Origin: Arsukibacterium indicum
GTDB taxonomy: Bacteria > Pseudomonadota > Gammaproteobacteria > Enterobacterales > Alteromonadaceae
Length of the DNA: 64,000 nt
Reading direction: 5' to 3'
NCBI RefSeq assembly: GCF_019100565.1
Contig: NZ_JAHRID010000001.1
Span: 744,001-808,000, forward strand
Numbering within the stretch: position 1 is the stretch's first letter; each line of letters opens with the position of its first letter. Under the pieces are notes generated by a model. That model ran no database searches. It was not told the origin of the DNA and worked only from the letters and a program-made list of their open reading frames with translations. Positions 21,608-30,557 of the stretch are shown here, piece after piece. The position numbers were made by a program, and so were the translations under genes.

Positions 21608-22174
21608 ATGACTAATACAGAAAATTGCATCAAAGCTTATCGGAAGCATAAGCACTTAAAAAATGCAGCTGATGAATTAGGGATAAAGTGGCAGGCGCTA
21701 TATCGGGTATTAGTTGCTGCTAACGAACCGGTAATGGGCGACAAAGAACGCTATGGTAGCGAAAGCGATAAGTTTGCGAGACTTGGTGAGGCGCATTTTG
21801 CTGAGTTAGTGCCATACGCAGAAGATCAAAACAAAACCAAATTCCAAAGCAAGTGTGACTTCTTGGTTAGAGGGTTTAAGGTTGATGTGAAGTGCGCAAG
21901 GCCGGCAATAAAGCAGGCTACCTGCAAGAACAAGTCATGGGCTTTTAGTGTTAAAAAGCAAAGGCTCGTTGCAGATTTCATTGTGTGTATTGGTTATGAC
22001 GAAGCAGGCAAGCCATGCTTCTACCTGCTAATACCTGGTGAAATCGCGCGTAACCACGGCACCATCAGCCTGTCAATTTCCAGAAAAGGCAAATGGTGGG
22101 ATTATGAAGTGAGTAAAGAAGATATAGAGCCATTCTTTGCATCACTTATTGAGAAAGAAACCCTCTCAGCTTAA
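21608..22174 (+). CDS. PD-(D/E)XK-like phage protein, possible nuclease
   Basis: 188 aa. An N-terminal 45 residues resemble a short helix-turn-helix (CIKAYRKHKHLKNAADELGI). The middle has KCDFLVRGFKVDVKCARP, in which D...VDVK fits the active-site strand of restriction-endonuclease folds, and GEAHFAELV precedes it with a possible Glu. Last gene of the left operon. Specific function unknown; homing or junction nuclease are both possible. Confidence 0.5.
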   Translation: MTNTENCIKAYRKHKHLKNAADELGIKWQALYRVLVAANEPVMGDKERYGSESDKFARLGEAHFAELVPYAEDQNKTKFQSKCDFLVRGFKVDVKCARPAIKQATCKNKSWAFSVKKQRLVADFIVCIGYDEAGKPCFYLLIPGEIARNHGTISLSISRKGKWWDYEVSKEDIEPFFASLIEKETLSA

Positions 22175-22177
22175 ACC

Positions 22178-22198
22178 AAAGGGGCATCAGCCCCTTTT
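22178..22198. terminator. Bidirectional terminator between left operon and integrase
   Basis: AAAGGGGC-ATCA-GCCCCTTTT is symmetrical with A and T runs on both sides. It sits between the converging ends of the plus-strand operon (stop 22174) and the minus-strand integrase (stop 22187), serving both. Confidence 0.8.
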
Positions 22199-23431
22199 CA
22201 TTTCCACTACGTTGCCCGCCGCTTCATTGCCTAATATCCGCTGCAGTCGCTGCCACCACAGCGTATAAGCTTTAGCTTGTTCCTGCAGGTAGTTATGCCT
22301 GTCATAGGTTTGCCAGACGCCGGGCAGTGAGTGGCCCAGCATAATCTCCGCAATGTGTGGTTCAGTTATTGTACTTAAGTTTGTCCGGCAGGTTTTTCGC
22401 AGATCATGAATGGCCCAACTCTCCATATCTACCTTGCGGTAACGCTTGAGCCATGCAACAACGCGATCCGGTATCGATGTGTGAAAGCTTTTCTGCAGCA
22501 TTGAGCCTTTAGCGCTAGTTATAACAAGTTCACCGGGGCACATTGCGAACAGCATTTTTATAGTCGGGATCCACTGCTCTATTATCGGCCTAATTAATGG
22601 CTGGCCTGTTTTATCGCCCATCTTGTGATTAGCGGCCGGGACGGTCCATATCATATTTTCAAAATCAAAGTCTGACTTCTTAGCTTGGCGCAACTCGCCA
22701 ACTCGACAGCCGGTAAACAATAGTAATTCCAGCAATAGTGCATTTTTGGGATCCAGCCTGCTATTTCTGGCAGCATCGAATAACCATACTATTTCTTTGT
22801 CAGACAATGAGCGCAGCCTGGCTTGCTTTTTTAAATTCAGGTCAGCATGCGCAGTTATCTCCTGTAGCACGTTGTGCTGGATCAGTCTCCGCTTAACGGC
22901 CCATTTCAGCATCTGCTTAGCGTTAGTTAAAATGCTCATCGTTGTGCCGGAGTATGTCGAGGCCAGTATCTCTAATTCTTTCAGCCATTCATGCAGTGTT
23001 ATCGACTCAACTGGCAGGTTGCCAATCCTGGGGAATACGTGAATTTCAAACCTGCGCTTTATTTCTTTATGTTCTACTTTCCTTACTGAGCAATATTTTT
23101 CATACCACTCATTAAATAGCATGACCAATGTAGCGGCACCACCAATAGCCAGCTGCTCCATCCTGCGGGCAACCCTGGGATCATTACCTAACTGCAGTTC
23201 GGCCCGGTACTTCATGCACTGGCTGCGGGCCTGTGACAGAGTAAGCTCAGGGTAAGTGCCAAGGTCAAGTCGCTGCTGGTTTGAATGACCGGGAAGCCGG
23301 AAGCGCATTTGAAAGGTAACTTTACCTTTTAAGGAAATGCGAACAGACAGGCCATCCCTATCTGCTTTTTCAATCGGCTTGGGGATCACCTTGTTAAGTT
23401 GGCCCTTAAGCCAGGTGTCAGATAGTGCCAT
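22187..23431 (-). CDS. int: Tyrosine-type phage integrase
   Basis: 414 aa. An N-terminal DUF4102-type arm-binding domain (about 20-95) is followed by a core-binding helix bundle and the catalytic domain. The active residues are R243 (GCRVGEL), H342-x-x-R345 (HDLRKT), H367 (LGHS) and the nucleophile Y376. It inserts and, with an excisionase, removes the prophage. Transcribed away from the host boundary. An inverted repeat lies just upstream of its start (23447-23484). Confidence 0.93.
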   Translation of the reverse strand: MALSDTWLKGQLNKVIPKPIEKADRDGLSVRISLKGKVTFQMRFRLPGHSNQQRLDLGTYPELTLSQARSQCMKYRAELQLGNDPRVARRMEQLAIGGAATLVMLFNEWYEKYCSVRKVEHKEIKRRFEIHVFPRIGNLPVESITLHEWLKELEILASTYSGTTMSILTNAKQMLKWAVKRRLIQHNVLQEITAHADLNLKKQARLRSLSDKEIVWLFDAARNSRLDPKNALLLELLLFTGCRVGELRQAKKSDFDFENMIWTVPAANHKMGDKTGQPLIRPIIEQWIPTIKMLFAMCPGELVITSAKGSMLQKSFHTSIPDRVVAWLKRYRKVDMESWAIHDLRKTCRTNLSTITEPHIAEIMLGHSLPGVWQTYDRHNYLQEQAKAYTLWWQRLQRILGNEAAGNVVEMKRG

Positions 23432-23446
23432 ATTATTCTCCGGGGT

Positions 23447-23484
23447 GAGTACATGCCGGGATTCTATGTCTCAGCTATGTACTC
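23447..23484. repeat. Inverted repeat upstream of the integrase
   Basis: GAGTACAT (23447-23454) and ATGTACTC (23477-23484) form an 8-bp inverted repeat 22 bp apart, 16 bp before the integrase ATG. It could be an integrase arm or core site or part of the int promoter. The sequence alone does not decide. Confidence 0.4.
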
Positions 23485-23796
23485 AAAACTGCTTTCTTTT
23501 TGGTTCCGGTTTTTCGTTTGCTTTCCGGATTGTTCATTATAATAGCAGTAAAAACGCGGCCTTGGTGGCTTTCCTTTCCACCTAATTCCGGTAATTTCTC
23601 AGCGTTTCTTATACGCAATTATCTTCGCCAGCAATAATGGCAATATTCAAATGTGACAAAGCCGGACTCATTTATTATCTGAATTTCTTATAATGACCTG
23701 ATTCTACCACAGGGCATAGCGCTTACTTCAAGCCTTATAAATGATTCGCATAAATGACGCCACAACGCGACGCCGTAACATAGCCCAATCCGCTAT
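23485..23796. other. Noncoding boundary region expected to contain the attachment site
   Basis: About 310 bp between the integrase upstream repeat and the lpxA terminator, with no gene, no tRNA and no obvious long repeat. The phage-host junction must lie here or in the 3' end of lpxA. The exact core cannot be set without the other end of the prophage. Confidence 0.45.
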
Positions 23797-23819
23797 AAAA
23801 AAGGAGCCGCCGGCTCCTT
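23797..23819 (-). terminator. Terminator downstream of lpxA
   Basis: The reverse strand reads AAGGAGCC-GGC-GGCTCCTT followed by six T. It lies 30 bp after the lpxA stop and would end the rpsB-to-lpxA direction of transcription. Whether it is native or brought by the prophage is open. Confidence 0.8.
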
Positions 23820-23848
23820 GTTAATACTATAATGGTTAGCGGCGTTGT

Positions 23849-24640
23849 TTAACGCACTATGCCGCGACTCGCAGCAGCGATAAAGTCGGTAAAGGCCTTT
23901 AATTCCGGGTACTCTGCAGCTTTTGTTTCAAGTACTGCCAACGCTTCGGCAACAGTCTGCCCCTTGCGGTAAACCTCTTTGTAAGCCCGGCGTATTTCCA
24001 GCAAGGCATCGCTGCTGAAACCACGCCGTTTCAGGCCCTCGACATTAATGCCAGCCGGCTGACAAGGCGCACCATGAACCATAACGTAAGGCGGCACATC
24101 CTTTAACACAATAGAGCCACCACCACAGAAACTATGGGCACCTATGTGCACAAACTGATGGACACCAGTCATGCCGCCCAGAATAGCCCAGTCACCAACG
24201 TGAACATGGCCTGCGGCCTGAGCACCACTGGCAAAAATGGTATGACTACCAATAACACAATCATGGGCAATATGGGTGGTGTTCATAAACAGATTATGGT
24301 TACCAATAATGGTTTTACCCTGATCCTGCACGGTGCCACGGTGCACGGAGCATCCTTCCCGAAACACATTAAAGTCGCCGATGATAAGTTCTGTCGCTTC
24401 GCCTTTATATTTTTTGTCCTGGCAGGCTTCCCCAATACTGGAAAACTGGAAAAAATGATTTCCTTTACCAATAGTAGCAGGACCTTTTATCACGACATGA
24501 GGTTCTACCACACAGTCGTCACCAAGAACCACATTATGTCCAATATAGCTAAAAGGACCAACTGTTACATTCTGGCCAAGTCTGGCACTACTTTCTATTA
24601 CCGCTGATGGATGGATCACGTTATAGCTCTCTTCTGGCAC
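23849..24640 (-). CDS. lpxA: UDP-N-acetylglucosamine acyltransferase LpxA
   Basis: 263 aa, against 262 in E. coli. Hexapeptide repeats make a left-handed beta helix in residues 10-190, with the catalytic-His region NTTHIAHDC and the substrate loop GGMTGVHQF. The C-terminal helical part has [12 protein letters not shown]. It transfers a 3-hydroxyacyl chain from ACP to UDP-GlcNAc, the first step of lipid A synthesis, in the cytoplasm. The GTG start overlaps fabZ by 20 bp. Another GTG at 24619, with an AGAAGAGAG site, would begin right after fabZ. Confidence 0.95.
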   Translation of the reverse strand: MPEESYNVIHPSAVIESSARLGQNVTVGPFSYIGHNVVLGDDCVVEPHVVIKGPATIGKGNHFFQFSSIGEACQDKKYKGEATELIIGDFNVFREGCSVHRGTVQDQGKTIIGNHNLFMNTTHIAHDCVIGSHTIFASGAQAAGHVHVGDWAILGGMTGVHQFVHIGAHSFCGGGSIVLKDVPPYVMVHGAPCQPAGINVEGLKRRGFSSDALLEIRRAYKEVYRKGQTVAEALAVLETKAAEYPELKAFTDFIAAASRGIVR

Positions 24641-25073
24641 ACATTAATTCAGCCGTGCATACAATAGCGCCATCCACTTTGGCCTCTCCGTAAAATTTCC
24701 ACATATTACGACGTTCTTTTAAAAATTTCACTTCCAGGATCATGGTGTCACCCGGCACAACCGGCTTTTTAAAACGTGCCTCGTCAATTGCTGCAAACAG
24801 GTACAATTCGTTTTCAGAGCGTTCAGTAACGGTTTTAAAACCAAGGATCCCGGTTGCCTGGGCTAACGCTTCAAGTATTAAAACGCCGGGAAATATTGGC
24901 ATACCCGGAAAATGACCAGTAAAAATAGGCTCGTTGATAGTGACATTCTTCAGTGCAGTCAGCGATTCACCTGGCGTATAGTCAAGCACCCGGTCAATTA
25001 ACAGAAAAGGGTAACGATGCGGCAATAACGCCATAATTTCCTGAACTTGCAGGCTATTAAGTTGATTGGCCAA
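24621..25073 (-). CDS. fabZ: 3-hydroxyacyl-ACP dehydratase FabZ
   Basis: 150 aa, normal length. [13 protein letters not shown] and the active-site helix [20 protein letters not shown] (catalytic His and Glu) define the hot-dog fold enzyme. It removes water from 3-hydroxyacyl-ACP in fatty acid elongation and so competes with LpxA/LpxD for the same pool. Lies 2 bp after lpxD. Confidence 0.96.
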   Translation of the reverse strand: MANQLNSLQVQEIMALLPHRYPFLLIDRVLDYTPGESLTALKNVTINEPIFTGHFPGMPIFPGVLILEALAQATGILGFKTVTERSENELYLFAAIDEARFKKPVVPGDTMILEVKFLKERRNMWKFYGEAKVDGAIVCTAELMCARREL

Positions 25074-25075
25074 AA

Positions 25076-26131
25076 TTAATCCTCTGTCGATGGTTGTTGT
25101 CCATCACGACTTAATTGCTGTAATTGTTGTTCCAGTTGTTTTACCCGCTGAAACAACTGTTCCATCTGGCGCAGACGAGCTGTGTTCCGACGCCACTCAG
25201 CGTTGGCTGCTACCGGCATGCCTGACGAGTAAACCCCTTTCTCTGTCAACGAACGGGTTACCATCGACATACCTGTGATCTGAACACCGTCTGTTATTTC
25301 GATATGACCATTTACCCCCACGCCGCCACCTATTACACAGTAGCGGCCTACTGTGGTACTGCCAGCGATGCTGGCTGAGCCTGCGATAGCTGTGTGATCA
25401 CCGATACAAACGTTATGAGCTATCTGGCATTGGTTATCAATAATCACGTTGTTACCGATTACGGTATCTTCTATTGCACCACGATCAATGGTGGTATTGG
25501 CACCAATCTCACAGTTGTCGCCAATCAGCACCGTCCCAGTCTGGGGTATTTTTAACCAGTTGCCAGCTTTGTTGGCAAAGCCAAAACCATCTGAGCCTAA
25601 CACTGCGCCGCTATGAACCAAACAGTTTTTACCAATAATGACATTATGATAAACCGTTACGTTAGCCCACAACCGACTTCCCGAGCCAACATTCGCGCCC
25701 TGCCCGACGACGGTGCCTGCACCGATTTGAACGTTATCACCCAGCACTGCGCCAGCACTGATTACGGCGTTAGGCCCCACTGCGCAGTTTTCACCCAATA
25801 CTGCCGTGGCGTCAATTATAGCAGACGGCGCAATAGCAGTGGCAACAGCAGGTGTATTGTCCAGCATCTGCGCAATCAGCGCGAATGCAACATAGGGATC
25901 GTTTACGACTAACGCACTTACGCCAGGAGCCAGAAAAGGCACGTCATCTGCTTTTATTAACACCGCTGTCGCTTTTGTCTGACTGAGATACTTACGGTAC
26001 TTACTATTGGCCAGAAAGCTGATAGTGCCGGCACCGGCATGTTCCAGAGTCGCAACGGCAGAAACGCCGCAAGCGGCGTCTCCGATAAGCTGAGCATCAA
26101 GATACCCGGCGAGTTCAGCTAATGATTTCAC
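25076..26131 (-). CDS. lpxD: UDP-3-O-acylglucosamine N-acyltransferase LpxD
   Basis: 351 aa. An N-terminal UDP-binding domain (1-100) is followed by hexapeptide repeats (about 105-290) with the conserved HNVCIG/QCQIAHN region holding the catalytic His, and a C-terminal coiled helix ([16 protein letters not shown]). It adds the second hydroxyacyl chain in lipid A synthesis. Encoded directly after skp, as in most gammaproteobacteria. Confidence 0.95.
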   Translation of the reverse strand: MKSLAELAGYLDAQLIGDAACGVSAVATLEHAGAGTISFLANSKYRKYLSQTKATAVLIKADDVPFLAPGVSALVVNDPYVAFALIAQMLDNTPAVATAIAPSAIIDATAVLGENCAVGPNAVISAGAVLGDNVQIGAGTVVGQGANVGSGSRLWANVTVYHNVIIGKNCLVHSGAVLGSDGFGFANKAGNWLKIPQTGTVLIGDNCEIGANTTIDRGAIEDTVIGNNVIIDNQCQIAHNVCIGDHTAIAGSASIAGSTTVGRYCVIGGGVGVNGHIEITDGVQITGMSMVTRSLTEKGVYSSGMPVAANAEWRRNTARLRQMEQLFQRVKQLEQQLQQLSRDGQQPSTED

Positions 26132-26135
26132 CAGC

Positions 26136-26657
26136 TTACTTCGCTTTGCTAACCTGTGCCGCTACGGCATCAGAAATATCATATTCTGGCTTGGCGTAAA
26201 CTGCAGCGCCGGCATTCAGTACCACATCGAACTTTTCACGCTCTGCAACCACATCAATAGCAGTTTTAATCATCGCTAAAATCTTGTTGCGCTCTTCGTT
26301 CTGACGGGCCCGAATTTGCTCATCTAACGGCCGGGCAGTTGCTTCATACTGTTGACGTTGCTCTTGCACCTTCGCTGCCAGCTCTTGTTGCTGCGCTTCG
26401 CTCATAGTCGGTCCGTCGCGGCGCAGCTTCTCAATATTAAAATTAATGTCTTTTTCCAGTTTGCTCATTTCATCAATTTTTGCTGCAAATTCAGTGCGGA
26501 TATTTTCCTGAATAGTTGCTGACTGCGGGATCTGAGCCGCTACTGCCTGAATGTCGACAAACGCAATTTTCATTTCTTTTGCTACGGCTGTACCTGCCAT
26601 CAACAATGTGGCGACTAACATAATTGCGGTTTTAGCTACTTTATTATTCAACATCAT
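26136..26657 (-). CDS. skp: Periplasmic chaperone Skp (OmpH)
   Basis: 173 aa from the tandem ATG at 26657. A longer frame to 26747 overlaps bamA and lacks a signal peptide at its front. The signal peptide ends near VAKEMK; KIAFVDIQAV opens the mature domain, followed by the long charged helical arms (residues 60-120) that form the trimeric tentacles. It carries unfolded outer-membrane proteins to BamA, encoded just upstream in the same operon. Confidence 0.93.
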   Translation of the reverse strand: MMLNNKVAKTAIMLVATLLMAGTAVAKEMKIAFVDIQAVAAQIPQSATIQENIRTEFAAKIDEMSKLEKDINFNIEKLRRDGPTMSEAQQQELAAKVQEQRQQYEATARPLDEQIRARQNEERNKILAMIKTAIDVVAEREKFDVVLNAGAAVYAKPEYDISDAVAAQVSKAK

Positions 26658-26673
26658 TTTCCCTATACCTTTT

Positions 26674-29175
26674 TTAGAAAGTTGTACCAATATTAAAACT
26701 GAAGTTTTCCTGCAAATCACCTTCCTGCTTCTTGATGATTTTGGCAAGACTGAACGTTAGCGGGCCCATTGGTGAAATCCATTGTAAAGATACACCAGCT
26801 GAGGCCCGAATCAAACTAGGGTCGGCATAATCAATCAGGAAAGGTTGCACCCCACGACCAGTGGACGCAGACCTGTCCTGCACTAAATTAGCATATCGGT
26901 TAATATCAAATTCAGTATCCCAGACATTTCCTGCATCAACAAATAAGCTGGTCCGGACAGAGTTGCGGTTCTCATCACTGATAAATGGCGTGGGTGTAAT
27001 TAGCTCTAACGTCAACACACCCATCGCATTACCACCTATAGACCGGGCCGACACAATATAGTTGTCGCCAGCCGGATCTTCAGGAAAAATAACACCACCG
27101 TTTACCGGGTCAGGAATACCTGGTATTACGCCCGGATAACGGAAAATAGCATGAGGTCCGATAATCCGGTTTTCAAAACCGCGTAGGTTTGAACCACCCG
27201 CATAGAAATTTTCGGTAAATGGTAACGTATAGTCATAACCATTTTTATCGCCGTAACCATTGCCATAGCCAAGCTCAAGCTTGCTGCGAAACGACCAGCG
27301 ATGATCGTTGCTAAGTGGAATATAATTCTGAGCTTCGAACTGCACTTTGTAATACTGTAAATCTGAATTTGGCGTAGTGGCTCTGAGCACCAGATTTAAC
27401 ATGCGACCGGCAGTAGGGAACAAACCACGGTTTAAGGTACTGTGAGTCCAGCCGGTGCTGAATTCGTAGTTGGTAAAATTATAGCCGCCATCCGGGTTTT
27501 GCTCATCAAGCAACACGGCACGGAAATGCCGCAGCTGATCATATTCCTGGATAGAGTTAATTTTATTTACAACGTAATTTGCACCAAAATTTAAGCGGTT
27601 AAATTCATTAACCGGGTAGCCCACATTGGCGCCAAAACCGTAACGCCGCTGGTTATAAGCTTCAAGGTTAGATGACGCACTACTGTAATCGATATCTGAG
27701 TAAAACAGCTGACCGCCAAGGCTTACACCATCCAATGTGTAATAAGGATCGGTGTAACTGAGGTTGATACTTTTCTGATACTTATTCGTGCTTAAGCTGA
27801 TGCCGGCACTGTTACCGGTACCGAAGAAGTTTGATTGCTGTACGCCAACTTCAAATGACAAACCCTGATAGCTACCATAGGAAATACCGGCATTAAAACT
27901 GCCTGATGGCTGCTCTTTCATGGTAAAAAGCACATCAACCTGATCATCACTACCGGTTACGGGCATGGTCTCAAAGCTGATATCTTCAATATAGGGCAGG
28001 CGCTGGATCCGGTTTTTAGAGAGTTCAAGGTAATCATTTGACAGCCAGGCACCTTCCATCTGCCGCAGCTCTCGACGAATAACTTCGTCGCGGGTATTGG
28101 CGTTACCCTTAACCTCAATCCGGCGTACATAAACCCGTTTACCCGGATCGACACTGATTGTTAGATCGACTTCCTTCGTTTCTTCATCAACCTGAGGAAT
28201 TGTCCGCACTTTCGAGTTAGCATAACCAAAACGGGCTAACAGCTTAGCGATACTTTCTTCGGTATAAGTAACCAGCGCACCGTTATACAACTGGCCTTTT
28301 TGTAACGGTAAAATTGCTTCAATTACCGCGTCCTGGCCAATCAGATCACCAACAAAACTGACATCGCGAATATTATACTGCTCGCCTTCATCAACATTAA
28401 GGGTAACATAAACGGCTGTTTTGTCCGGGCTAACAGATACCTGTGATGACGTTATATCAAATTGCAGATAACCGCGGTCCAGGTAGTAGCTGTTTATCGT
28501 TTCAAAATCGCCCTGCAGGGTTTGTTTCTGGTAACGATCTGATGATAAAAAGCGCCACCAGGGTAAATCTTGTTTTGATTCGATTTGATTCAGTAACTCT
28601 TCATTAGAGAAAATCGTATTACCCACGATATTAATTTGTCGGACAGAGGCCGCGTCACCTTCATCGAATTCAAGTTTCAGGTTAACTCTGTTGCGGGGTA
28701 AATAAGTTACTTTCGCTTCTACCTTAGCCTGATATTTACCGACACCGTGGTAAAACTCGGTTAAGCCATTTTCAATGCTTTTCAGAATCGTTTTATCAAG
28801 CGGCTCACCAACCTGCACCCGGTTACCGGCCAGGCTTTCATTCAGCTGCTCTTCTTTAATATCTTTATTGCCATCAAACTCAATGCTGTTGATGGTTGGC
28901 CGCTCTTTAAGCCGGTAAATAATAGTATTACCATCACGGAACACCCTGATATCGTCAAAGTGTCCGGCACTGTAAAGCGTTTTAATACTACGGGACAAAC
29001 TGTACTCGGTCACAGTGTCGCCAATAGTAAACGGCAGATTATTCAGGGCGGCACCGAGCGCAACGCGCTGCAGGCCTTCAACCTGGATATCCTGTACGGT
29101 AAATGATTCTTCAGCGAGCACGGAGCTACTGCCAGTGGCAAGTAACATCGCAGCTACTAATCGTTTAATTGTCAT
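26674..29175 (-). CDS. bamA: Outer membrane protein assembly factor BamA
   Basis: 833 aa. Signal peptide (1-21, ending VLAEE), five POTRA domains (about 23-345), then a 16-strand barrel ending in the aromatic C-terminal signature NFSFNIGTTF. The GGSNLRGFENR loop corresponds to the conserved VRGF/Y barrel motif. BamA folds and inserts outer-membrane proteins. The length is slightly above the E. coli 810, owing to barrel loops. Confidence 0.96.
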   Translation of the reverse strand: MTIKRLVAAMLLATGSSSVLAEESFTVQDIQVEGLQRVALGAALNNLPFTIGDTVTEYSLSRSIKTLYSAGHFDDIRVFRDGNTIIYRLKERPTINSIEFDGNKDIKEEQLNESLAGNRVQVGEPLDKTILKSIENGLTEFYHGVGKYQAKVEAKVTYLPRNRVNLKLEFDEGDAASVRQINIVGNTIFSNEELLNQIESKQDLPWWRFLSSDRYQKQTLQGDFETINSYYLDRGYLQFDITSSQVSVSPDKTAVYVTLNVDEGEQYNIRDVSFVGDLIGQDAVIEAILPLQKGQLYNGALVTYTEESIAKLLARFGYANSKVRTIPQVDEETKEVDLTISVDPGKRVYVRRIEVKGNANTRDEVIRRELRQMEGAWLSNDYLELSKNRIQRLPYIEDISFETMPVTGSDDQVDVLFTMKEQPSGSFNAGISYGSYQGLSFEVGVQQSNFFGTGNSAGISLSTNKYQKSINLSYTDPYYTLDGVSLGGQLFYSDIDYSSASSNLEAYNQRRYGFGANVGYPVNEFNRLNFGANYVVNKINSIQEYDQLRHFRAVLLDEQNPDGGYNFTNYEFSTGWTHSTLNRGLFPTAGRMLNLVLRATTPNSDLQYYKVQFEAQNYIPLSNDHRWSFRSKLELGYGNGYGDKNGYDYTLPFTENFYAGGSNLRGFENRIIGPHAIFRYPGVIPGIPDPVNGGVIFPEDPAGDNYIVSARSIGGNAMGVLTLELITPTPFISDENRNSVRTSLFVDAGNVWDTEFDINRYANLVQDRSASTGRGVQPFLIDYADPSLIRASAGVSLQWISPMGPLTFSLAKIIKKQEGDLQENFSFNIGTTF

Positions 29176-29201
29176 TATTTGAACTACTTATGATTAGTTT
29201 A

Positions 29202-30557
29202 TTACAAACGAGAAATATCGTTGAGCAGCGCAATTCCCATTAACATCAGCAGGACTAAAGCTCCACAGCGAAAACCTATTTCCTGCGCCTTCTCAGAGAC
29301 AGGTTTACCGCGTATTAGTTCCACCACAAGATACATTAAATGGCCACCATCCAAAATGGGTAATGGCAATAAATTAATAACGGCCAGATTGACACTAATC
29401 AGCGCCAGAAACGCTAAAAAGGCTATCAGGCCCATACTGGCAGTATCTCCTGCCCCCTGGGCAATTGAGATAGGCCCGCTTAAGTGCTTAACAGACACAT
29501 CGCCGGTCAGCAGTTTGGCAACCATAGCAAAACTGAGCCGGGTTAGTTGCCAGGTTTGGCTAACCCCCTCGCTTATTGCCCCAATAACACCATAGCGCTG
29601 GGTGTACACAATCCCTTCAGGCCAGGGTGTAACCACAGGTTGGATACCTAACATGCCCTGAGTAAAGCCATCCTCCCGCGTTAAGAGCTCGGGCGTTGCT
29701 TCAAGTTCAAGGCTCTGGCCTGATCTGCTGATTTCAAGTAACAAAGTCTGTTCAGCATTTTGCTGGATTAGCCTCTCCAGCATTGGCCAGTCTGTGATCT
29801 GCTGGCCGTCAATTCGCCTGATAATATCACCCTTTTGCAAACCGGCCCGCTCTGCAGCCGACTCAGGCACCACCAGGGCTAACTCGGTGGTTGCTTCTGG
29901 CTGCATCAGCTTAATGCCTAAGCTGGCAAAAACCGTTTGCTGCTCGGGATCAAATTGCCAGTCGCTGAGGTCAAGCTCAACTTGTCGCTGCCGGCCAGAG
30001 CCAACATCTTGCAAGCCTAACGTCATCCGGGGCCGGCCTAACTGCTCCACCAACAACAAATTAGTACTGCGCAAATCTCTGGCATTGTGGCCGTTAACAC
30101 TGACAATTTGCTCATTGTCATGCACACCCGCCTCGGCAACAATTGACTGCGGCTGGACGGCTGCAATAACCGGCTTTGCTTCCTGCACGCCAATTAAGTA
30201 CATCAGCCACAGGATAAAAATGGCAAAAATAAAATTCGCCGCTGGCCCGGCAGCAATAATAGCCATTCGCTGCCATACCGTTTTATGATTAAACGCCAGA
30301 TCTGCAAACTGCGGTAATACCGGGTCAATCCGCTCATCCAGCATTCTTACATAGCCGCCCAGCGGAATAGCCGCAATAACAAATTCCGTACCCTGACGGT
30401 CCCGCCAGCTGAACAGTGCTTTACCAAAACCAATTGAGAAACGCTTTACCAGTACGCCGTTTTTGCGGGCAACCCAGAAGTGACCAAACTCATGCACGGT
30501 AACCAATAACCCTAACGCAACCACAAAGGTAAAGGCATTCCACAAAAAAACCGTCAT
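29202..30557 (-). CDS. rseP: RIP metalloprotease RseP
   Basis: 451 aa. The zinc site H22-E23-F-G-H26 lies in the first membrane helix. Two periplasmic PDZ domains (about 125-190 and 205-290) follow, and the last helices contain NLLPLPILDGGH, which supplies the third zinc ligand. It cleaves anti-sigma factor RseA inside the membrane to release sigma-E under envelope stress, and clears signal peptides. It lies 26 bp from bamA and abuts dxr. Confidence 0.96.
   Translation of the reverse strand: MTVFLWNAFTFVVALGLLVTVHEFGHFWVARKNGVLVKRFSIGFGKALFSWRDRQGTEFVIAAIPLGGYVRMLDERIDPVLPQFADLAFNHKTVWQRMAIIAAGPAANFIFAIFILWLMYLIGVQEAKPVIAAVQPQSIVAEAGVHDNEQIVSVNGHNARDLRSTNLLLVEQLGRPRMTLGLQDVGSGRQRQVELDLSDWQFDPEQQTVFASLGIKLMQPEATTELALVVPESAAERAGLQKGDIIRRIDGQQITDWPMLERLIQQNAEQTLLLEISRSGQSLELEATPELLTREDGFTQGMLGIQPVVTPWPEGIVYTQRYGVIGAISEGVSQTWQLTRLSFAMVAKLLTGDVSVKHLSGPISIAQGAGDTASMGLIAFLAFLALISVNLAVINLLPLPILDGGHLMYLVVELIRGKPVSEKAQEIGFRCGALVLLMLMGIALLNDISRL

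Noticed and set aside
23432-23848. tRNA or tmRNA gene as the integration target
   Set aside because: No cloverleaf, CCA end or T-loop GTTCGA-like motif is visible beside the integrase.
26658-26747. N-terminal extension of Skp by 30 residues
   Set aside because: It overlaps bamA, lacks a signal peptide at its front and would push the real signal sequence inside the protein.
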